This document shows, piece after piece, positions 57,346 to 64,000 of a DNA stretch of 64,000 nt; position 1 is the first letter of the stretch; each line of letters begins with the position of its first letter. Under the pieces are notes generated by a model, which saw only the letters and a program-made list of their open reading frames with translations, was not told the DNA's origin and searched no databases. The DNA comes from Siphonodentalium dalli (taxonomy: Eukaryota; Mollusca; Scaphopoda; Gadilida; Siphonodentaliidae): NCBI GenBank assembly GCA_032622095.1, contig CP136069.1:8450036-8514035 (forward strand). Reading direction: 5' to 3'. The position numbers were made by a program, and so were the translations under genes.

Positions 57346-57726
57346 AATAGTCGCATGCACATTTTGAGGGGAAATACTGGGTCAACAAGTAGCGACTTAT
57401 AGACATAAATCTACGGTAAATTGAGCATAATATAACATGTGTATTAGTTGTCAGGACACATGAATTCGTTCACAAGTCCACCCATACCTACCTTTATACT
57501 TACCCAAACTTATACTTATGTATACAGGTTTATTACTGCTGTTGGTGCTTCCAAATATAAGTAGTATTTAACACATATAACATATTCTAGTATAATTATT
57601 ACAATAATCGAAATCGGCATCGGAACGGCCGATTGTGGTCTAAAATAATCGGTGCAAGGCTCTTTTTAATAATCAGCTCATCACCAGTAATATATTGTAA
57701 TTTAACAGAATATAACATGAATTTAT

Positions 57727-58155
57727 TTGTATACGCCCGTTTGAAAAAAACGGTCGTATTATGTAAATGAGTTGTCCATCCGTCGTCGTCCGTCTGCTTT
57801 TGGTTTCCAGATGATAACTTTAGATTGACTCAAGTGAACTGAACCAAATTTGGTATGTTAGTTTACCACATCAAAATACAGATCAAGTTCGAATATGGGT
57901 TTCGTCCGCATGATTTTGACTGAGTTATGTCCCTTTTTCGACTTAGATTTTACCTGATTTGCGGTTTCCGGATGATAACTTTAGATTGAATCAAGTGAAC
58001 TGAAACAAATTTGGTATATTAGTTTACCACCCCAAAATACAGATCAAGTTCGAATATGGGTTTTGTCCGCATGATTTTGACTGAGTTATGCCCCTTTTTT
58101 ACTTAGATTTTACCTGATATGCGGGTATTATGCTATGCCTCGACGGTGTGCTCTT
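57727..58155 (+). repeat. Hairpin-headed repeat with about 140-bp units
   Basis: The head is ATACGCCCGTTTGAAAAAAA with CGGTCGTAT, then GTCCATCCGTCGTCGTCCGT. Two units follow with CTTTAGATTGACTCAAGTGA and TATGTCCCTTTTTCGACTTA. Confidence 0.75.
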
Positions 58156-58439
58156 GTTTTAAACTTTTGTCGGCTGCTCTACATTATCAAAATCTAACTT
58201 GCGTTTACACATACTGTCTATTATAACTTACACAATTTTTGACAACATTTGACTTCCCAACTGCTCTGCTTGTCTTGACTGCATAATCGGATATGTACTC
58301 CATTGTCTGTGAAAAAATACCTTCCGCCGTGGGTGATTATTTTTCGGGCCATTTCATATTTTTTTCGGAAAATAGCCCGAATGACCTGCGGGAGCGGGAT
58401 TCCTATGAATGACTGAATGGGTTAATGTTTTTATACAAC

Positions 58440-58815
58440 TGTTTAAACATAAAAGAGACGTATTATGTTATTGGTCTGTCCGTCCATCTGTCCATTTTCC
58501 GGATGCTAACTTTAGATATTTTCTACTAAAAAAATGAAATTTGATATGTGAGTTTACTAGCACAAAATACAGGTCAAGTTCAAATTCAGCTTCCGCTTGC
58601 CAATTTTCACGAGAGTTATGGCCATTTTTGTTGGAATTTGCACTAAATTTTCGTTCCCGTATGATAACTGAAGTCTCAACTGAATGGAATGAAATTTGGT
58701 ATGTGGATTTACTTGCACAAAATAGAGTTCAAGTTCGAATTTGGGTTCTGCCCCTGTCCGCCCACCAATTTTCACCAGTTATGGCCTTTTTGGAATTGCC
58801 ATGTATGCCCAAGTT
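58440..58815 (+). repeat. Hairpin-headed repeat fragment running up to exon 5
   Basis: GGTCTGTCCGTCCATCTGTC, then two diverged units (GAAATTTGATATGTGAGTTT / GAAATTTGGTATGTGGATTT). It ends within about 20 bp of the exon 5 acceptor. Confidence 0.6.
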
Positions 58816-58832
58816 ATCTATTTATCTTCCAG

Positions 58833-58982
58833 GTGTTCCGCTTATTGATGGTGGTACCCTCAGACTGCCTAAGCTGATTGGTTTATCTCGAGCCCTAGAT
58901 ATGATACTCACAGGCCGGAACATTGACGCCAAAGAAGCAAAAGAGTTCGGATTGGCTAACCGCGTTGTTAGTCGAGGCACAT
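58833..58982 (+). CDS. Crotonase-family enzyme, exon 5
   Basis: This exon completes codon 167 (Gly) and encodes residues 168-216 plus one base. VPLIDGGTLRLPKLIGLSRA is the segment after the active site, where GGT-RLP is conserved across crotonases. DMILTGRNIDAKEAKEFGLA then NRVV is the family signature (LTG-x-x-x-AxEAxxxGLxNxVV). The acceptor is ATCTTCCAG and the donor GTGAGTAA; it is phase 1 at both ends. About 40-50 residues of the usual C-terminal trimer helices are still missing. I found no matching exon up to 64000, so the gene continues to the right. Confidence 0.93.
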
Positions 58983-59796
58983 GTGAGTAACACTGATAGA
59001 ACATTTGTTTAGATAGTAGCCCTAAACTTGATGGCATTGAAGAGACATATGATTTTCAGATCTCAAATGAAACCTTGTAGCCATTTTGTTACATTCCGAA
59101 AATAAATAAGTGTTAAGTCACATGCACTTAAAGACATATTAAGGACTTGTTCGGGTGCATGAAACTGATAGTTAGTAATCAGATGCTATGCCAACTGGAG
59201 GAATGTAGCATTCTACTAACATTGTCAAAAATCGCAAGTATATCGACCATTCCACTCCGTAAAAAACATAGTTCGAACTACTCTCAATTGTATATAATTA
59301 TTTCTTCTCGAATTCAGGATGCAATTGTCGGCAATTAACTAACGAAAACGATTTTGCCATCAAGAGTCACTGCATTTAATTAATATACAAGAATGATGGT
59401 GTATGTTGTCAATTTGGATATAATATTTGTAAAAATAACTTTGAGCAAGATTATTCTCCATCTCTATTTGATCACCCAACCAGAGTGTTTCTCATCACTT
59501 TAAGATTATTCTCCATCTCTATTTGATCACCAGAGTGTTAACAGGCCTTTATATACCCCCAAATTCAGGATGGTAAACGTGCCCAAAATATGAAATATGC
59601 CCAAAATAAAAATGATATATTAAATTTTTGCCATGGCAAAACTTTGTTATAATATATAGTACTGAGAAACACTGAAATGTAAAATGCCTTACTGTTACAA
59701 ATTAAAAATTATCCGGGAATTTATCATCCTCGGAAACTGAATGATAGTATTTCAAGTTTTATAGTCTTAATTTTGTTTATTTTATCCTCCTGACAA
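58983..59796. other. Start of intron 5; short duplication only
   Basis: GATTATTCTCCATCTCTATT occurs twice near 59450-59540 with its flank. No further crotonase exon is visible. Confidence 0.45.
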
Positions 59797-61433
59797 TAGT
59801 GTTGAAACAATTAATCGACTAATCGAAATCGACGCGATTATTAAATTAGTCGATTCCGAAATCGGCTAGTCGACTAGTCGGAACACACCACCGCCATTAT
59901 GCCATCGTGAAAGCAGTGTCGTTGCTGCCATTGCCGTTGGACAATTTAAACAATCAGGCTATCGAAATACACAATCACAATTAGCTTGTTAAAGCCTTCT
60001 TTGTTGTCCCTTTGATGCGATAACTGCTTTCAGTACTTGGTGGTCATGCACGAGCTCGAAACCCAATGACCTCAACTCAATGTATTTGTCGGCGCCGCGG
60101 TGGCTTATTCTTTGAAGTTGAGACGACCGGCTTTGATAATCAACTTCAAAGAATCAGCGCCTATCGCAACCGTGTCTATTTCGGCGTGACGGAATTGATC
60201 TGAGTGATAACTGGTCAACGTGTTTGCAGGTGTGCAGGACTCAACTTCAATCAATTTAGTTGCGAGGTGACATTATTAAGTTTTAAGTTTAATAACAAGT
60301 CCAATCAATATATTATAGTTTATTGAAGCACTATGTCAGTATACCTTTAAAGTTTATTTGTAAAATTATGTGATATTGTTTACAACCATCACATGCATCA
60401 ACTGACGTTCTATAGATATATTGTATTATAGATATAAATATAAAGCCAACCCGCGGTCGGCCATGCTATGCATCGAATCGCGTCGCGTATTTCGAACTAA
60501 ACTGGCGAGTCACTTCGGATCTCCCACGTCGTTTATGGGCTGTGTTTGTGAAAAATTACAATGTATTTTAGCACCTCAAACTTAAATCCTTCGCGGAATT
60601 GGGCGGTGACAAAGCTGTTCCCAGAAACGTAATCTGGATGACGCAAATTCCTGGAATCGGGCTAAATATAGAACTTACGACATCGCATTGAAATGTATAC
60701 TGTTAACATTGCCGGTCTGCGCAGTTTTATTTCTGAAACTGACACGATCGATTGTGTATTCGGGGACTCGCGAGTAAAATTGTATATATTGTATATATAT
60801 TTACAATTTACCATGCACGAGAGACAATTATGTACGCGATCAAATCAAACAGTGAAAACACGTGCGTTTTGGCGGGAAAATGACTGTCCGTGATTAAGCT
60901 ACATGTGTGTCATATCGTGACCTTGCAATGAATACAAGGAACAACATTATGTACGCAATGCATGGCCCATTTTTAATATATGCGGACTCTATATATACAG
61001 GGAACTTTACCACATTCCGTGTCCGATATATGTACATGACATCTGCGAGCATAAAAGGCTTGTACGCACTGGTTTCTAATTGTTGCACGCGCTTCCACTC
61101 CGTAATCTGAAGCGTTTCCGCGATCGATCAGGTGTTGTCACCACCGTTTAGATACATACATCAACTGGATGGTAATTTGATTGTCATAAAACATCATATA
61201 CCTGGGACAAATAACCTATTAACCTTCAGTGATATTAAGCCAAATAATCACGGCAAATAGCACGTCTTGCTTTGCGTTCGAAAATGCAAAGTTGGTTACT
61301 GGTACTCAAAACAAACGGCAAATTATATACGTATATGAGCACAAAACGGTAAGTTTCGGAAGGGGTCCGACTAGTAGTCGATTCCCTCTGGCGACTTGTC
61401 GATTCCTCAAAACCACTAAGCGTTTCAACACTA
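59797..61433. mobile_element. hAT-like element with exact 8-bp target duplication
   Basis: The termini TAGTGTTGAAACAATTAATC and (complement) TAGTGTTGAAACGCTTAG are flanked by CCTGACAA on both sides (59789-59796 and 61434-61441). The 1.6-kb interior has only short frames and no hAT dimerisation or DDE domain. Its left end is the source-like sequence for part of the 83-bp satellite at 2801. Confidence 0.88.
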
Positions 61434-61441
61434 CCTGACAA

Positions 61442-61816
61442 ACATTGGTTCGCCCTGTTCCAATGTTACACTAATCTAAAGGGCTGCCACTTAGTTTGAC
61501 ATCAAGTGTTGATATAATTGTTATGTAAACAAAACTGTTACAGTGAATTGTCAACAATCATCATTATTATCTAGTATGTTCATATATTTAGTCTGAACAT
61601 GATTTTCACACCTTTTACTATGTTTACTGTCAAGTTTTTATTAAACTTAGGTATTTTATTGGAATTTTATCGGTAATTTCACTGTAACAGTAATATTTAC
61701 ATAACAATGGTTTTAACATGCAAAATCTCATTATTATAGAGTTTTTACTAATGGAAATAAGAACAAAGTCAATCTATTTTTTCATATACTTGTTGATAAT
61801 AGCTGTTTTACAGACT
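61442..61816. other. No gene or repeat recognised
   Basis: AT-rich, without an exon candidate. Confidence 0.4.
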
Positions 61817-61820
61817 TTAA

Positions 61821-62189
61821 AGGTGCACAATCTGATTCGATGGTCCCCGTATTATCAGATTCCAACAACAACAACATTTCTTCAAAAGACTCTTTAGTTA
61901 TCAGAATTGATTAATTACCAAAAAAATAATGCTAACCACTGTCAATTCTAGTATAAAATTTTACAAAACATGTTATATATCAATATTTTGTTCAACACAA
62001 TTTGCTATCGATAGTATGTCGTTCGTCTCGTTGAATATTTGCCAGGCCGCCAATTATTTCAAGTGGTGAAAAATAACAGATTTCAAAAATGGATATCTGA
62101 TAACTCTTGAACTTTGGTGGGTGGGTTCCTCGAATCTAATATTTTTTTACCCCGAGGCCAAAGAAATAATAAATTCGGATTGTGTACCT
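61821..62189. mobile_element. TTAA MITE, family E (best copy)
   Basis: AGGTGCACAATCTGATTCG and (complement) AGGTACACAATCCGAATTT, with exact TTAA on both sides (61817-61820 and 62190-62193). Relatives lie at 28920-29088 and 32066-32490. Confidence 0.8.
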
Positions 62190-62484
62190 TTAAGATGGGT
62201 ATTTGTAGCATTTCAACTATAAAATAAAAGTTTTTCAAATTTTTATTAAGTTGCTATTTCTTTTATTCTATTCATTATTTAATATAATTTAATTAATATG
62301 ATTTATATATTTCTGAAGATGTATATTAATAGTATTTATCACATGATTAGCACTATTTTCCGATGTAATATTCAAGCGTAATAGACACGTGTAATATCGT
62401 CGCGTGCAATGAAGTCACGCTGCTCTTTGGGACAATGTTCGCTGGCTGCAGTTAATTGTTGTTTTTTTTCGATAAAATTTTAGC

Positions 62485-62665
62485 GATTATATGATCATGT
62501 GATAAAAAGTATCTCAAACTCGTTCTATTTTATACGGAATTTATCAACCTCGTCCACTAAATTCTATTTGAGCCTCGGTAAACCTCGGCTCAATCGAATT
62601 TAGTGAACTCGGTTGATAAATTCCGTATAAAATAGAAGCTCATGTGAGATCCTCTATTTATTATA
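62485..62665. mobile_element. Inverted-repeat MITE, family D (copy 2)
   Basis: TTCTATTTTATACGGAATTT arms as at 3738-3909, in the opposite orientation, with the outer sequence GATCATGTGATAAAAAGTAT. Confidence 0.78.
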
Positions 62666-62815
62666 TACTTGCCCATGAATTATAAGGTTTTAGCAGTGAG
62701 ATATAAGTGATATCCCACTAGTGAGATATCGATATCTCACTTGTATTATTGCGCCGTATGGATCCTCATGTGTGTAGTCAGGTTATACTTCATAGTGAAT
62801 GATTTCCTGCACACA

Positions 62816-63002
62816 TCATGTACTGACATTCATTGGGGGCCATCAGCAAGTAACGAAAGTATATAATAAATACAAAATCTAAACTATTTGAGTGTTTTAA
62901 ATATGGAACTATTTTTTTGGGCGTAATGTGTCAGCTTGAAATTTCTGATGTATTGACATTCATTGGGGGCCATAGTCAAGTAACTAAAGTATATAATAAA
63001 CA
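62816..63002 (+). repeat. Pair of direct repeats
   Basis: GACATTCATTGGGGGCCAT followed by AAGTAACNAAAGTATATAAT occurs at about 62824-62875 and 62955-63002. Confidence 0.7.
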
Positions 63003-63140
63003 GAATATCCACACTTTTTCAGTGGATATGGGTTAAATCTCATTCGTGATGACAAAACATTTGAATTTCTACTCGTGGCTAAAGCTCACTCATGAGATAT
63101 AACCCATATCCACTGAAAAAGTGTGGATATCCTCTATATA
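63003..63140. mobile_element. Inverted-repeat MITE
   Basis: Arms ATATCCACACTTTTTCAGTG and CACTGAAAAAGTGTGGATAT, plus TATGGGTTA / TAACCCATA, around about 60 bp. The outer sequence CCTCTATATAT resembles the family D flank. Confidence 0.75.
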
Positions 63141-63194
63141 TCAGTTGAATATTTGAAAATGATCTTGAGAATAATTGTGTTTGTCATATTAAAT

Positions 63195-63448
63195 CAAGCC
63201 TCGAAATAGTGTGTCTGTCATTTGCAGAATGAGGTCCCCAGAGGGTGAATTTAGTGATGCTACCCCGCATAGCGGGCTAGCATCACCAAATTCACCCTCT
63301 GGGAACCTCATTCTGCTGACGTGTAAGCAGAATGAGGTCCCCAGAGGGTGAATTTGGTGATTCTAGCCCGCTATGTGGGGTAGCATCACTAAATTCACCC
63401 TCTGGGGACCTCATTCTGCAAATGACAGACACGCTATTTCAAGGCTTG
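63195..63448. mobile_element. MITE family B, complete 254-bp palindrome
   Basis: CAAGCCTCGAAATAGTGTGT to GCTATTTCAAGGCTTG. It has the same double-hairpin structure as 45279-45532. Confidence 0.88.
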
Positions 63449-63539
63449 TATTAAATGATGTTTTCAGGACTATACGGAAACACAGGTGATTAATTTTCTG
63501 TAAAACGTGTTCGTTCGACATATGATCTGTTAAAAGTAT

Positions 63540-63643
63540 TAGAGCTCTTTCCATCAATGTATCACATTATTATAATTAATAAATTTGAAAAATGATCATG
63601 GAAATATGGGTTGATACAAAAATTGGACTTGGCACTGAAAGTA
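63540..63643. mobile_element. TTAA MITE, family F, half copy
   Basis: AGAGCTCTTTCCATCAATGT to TTGGCACTGAAAGTA, followed by TTAA; it starts at the centre of the palindrome at 44819-44986. Confidence 0.75.
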
Positions 63644-63647
63644 TTAA

Positions 63648-64000
63648 ATTGGTTAGCATTCCGTGTTAGTCTATTCCTGATATGGTAGAAATAAAGAGCT
63701 ACTCATTACCTTACAACATTTCCTCAGAAGCACATTTTGACACCTTTTTATTTAATAAAAGTTTTTAAAAAACAATTTGTGTGGCTTTCTCCATTAATCG
63801 TAATGATTGTTTTGATTTTACATGAAGTATGCAGTTGAAGTATATTTGTTAAAAAATAATAAAAACGATGATTGATTTTGATAACTGTTGCAACATTTTA
63901 ACATTTAAACTTGGAATGGTGACATTATGGAAATGTGGCACATTCTATTCAATTGGTAGTTTGAAATAACAAATTCTGAACAAATACTAAATAGCGAAAC
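63648..64000. other. No gene or repeat recognised to the window end
   Basis: AT-rich intron-like sequence. The missing C-terminal crotonase exon is not here. Confidence 0.4.

Larger units (their letters stand above)
52228..57686 (+). mobile_element. hAT-like element (copy 2), split by the TTAA element
   Basis: The ends TAGTGATGAGCCGATGATC and GCTCATCACCA are inverted. The flanking octamers TAAATATA and GTAATATA match at 6 of 8. Sequence at 52228-52577 matches 15277-15546 of copy 1 (CATCGGATGACAATCGGCAC), and 57420-57686 matches the right part of copy 1. The TTAA element (52578-56415) and an inverted repeat (57209-57345) are nested inside. Confidence 0.72.

Noticed and set aside
58983-64000. 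Search for the last crotonase exon
   Set aside because: No acceptor followed by the expected C-terminal helix sequence was found; the remaining exon or exons probably lie beyond 64000.

Overview
This is a eukaryotic, AT-rich, intron-rich window from an invertebrate nuclear genome. I infer a marine lophotrochozoan, most likely a mollusc. The reasons are repeats headed by a hairpin and a GTCCGTCC-type tract, abundant palindromic MITEs, and an animal-type multi-exon gene with phased GT-AG introns. I cannot name the species.

I can support only one host gene. It is a plus-strand crotonase-superfamily gene (enoyl-CoA hydratase / carnitinyl-CoA dehydratase-like) with five coding exons in about 36 kb: 22947-23043, 29998-30159, 34909-35003, 51038-51182 and 58833-58982. 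Intron phases are 1, 1, 0 and 1, and they join into one uninterrupted frame of about 216 residues. It starts with a basic, probably mitochondrial leader and carries both oxyanion-hole blocks (CAGADL and [11 protein letters not shown]). The C-terminal exon or exons lie beyond the right edge.

Layout. 1-22.9 kb: no gene found. It holds MITEs, an exact 83-bp satellite, a 40/47-bp minisatellite, and a 7.5-kb hairpin-headed satellite element interrupted by a 4.4-kb foldback element. Intron 1 (23.0-30.0 kb): a decayed RNase H-bearing LINE on the minus strand. Intron 2 (30.2-34.9 kb): a 0.95-kb foldback array starting within the donor site, several MITEs, and a hAT-like element with an exact 8-bp target duplication. 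Intron 3 (35.0-51.0 kb): one of two 3.9-kb TTAA elements full of CTTAAG palindromes, then a tandem array at 45.5-51.1 kb. Intron 4 (51.2-58.8 kb): the second TTAA element, in opposite orientation, nested in a hAT-like element. 59-64 kb: another hAT-like element and more MITEs.

The most striking feature is the intron 3 array. Its unit, about 85-105 bp, is the intron 3/exon 4 boundary itself: intron end plus the first 48 coding nucleotides of exon 4. Exon 4 is the last unit of the array. All 25 upstream units have TG where the real exon has the AG splice acceptor, so they look like decoy exon starts with the splice site switched off. Two more decayed copies lie on the left flank. Two near-identical TA-flanked transposons sit in the array and were duplicated with it.
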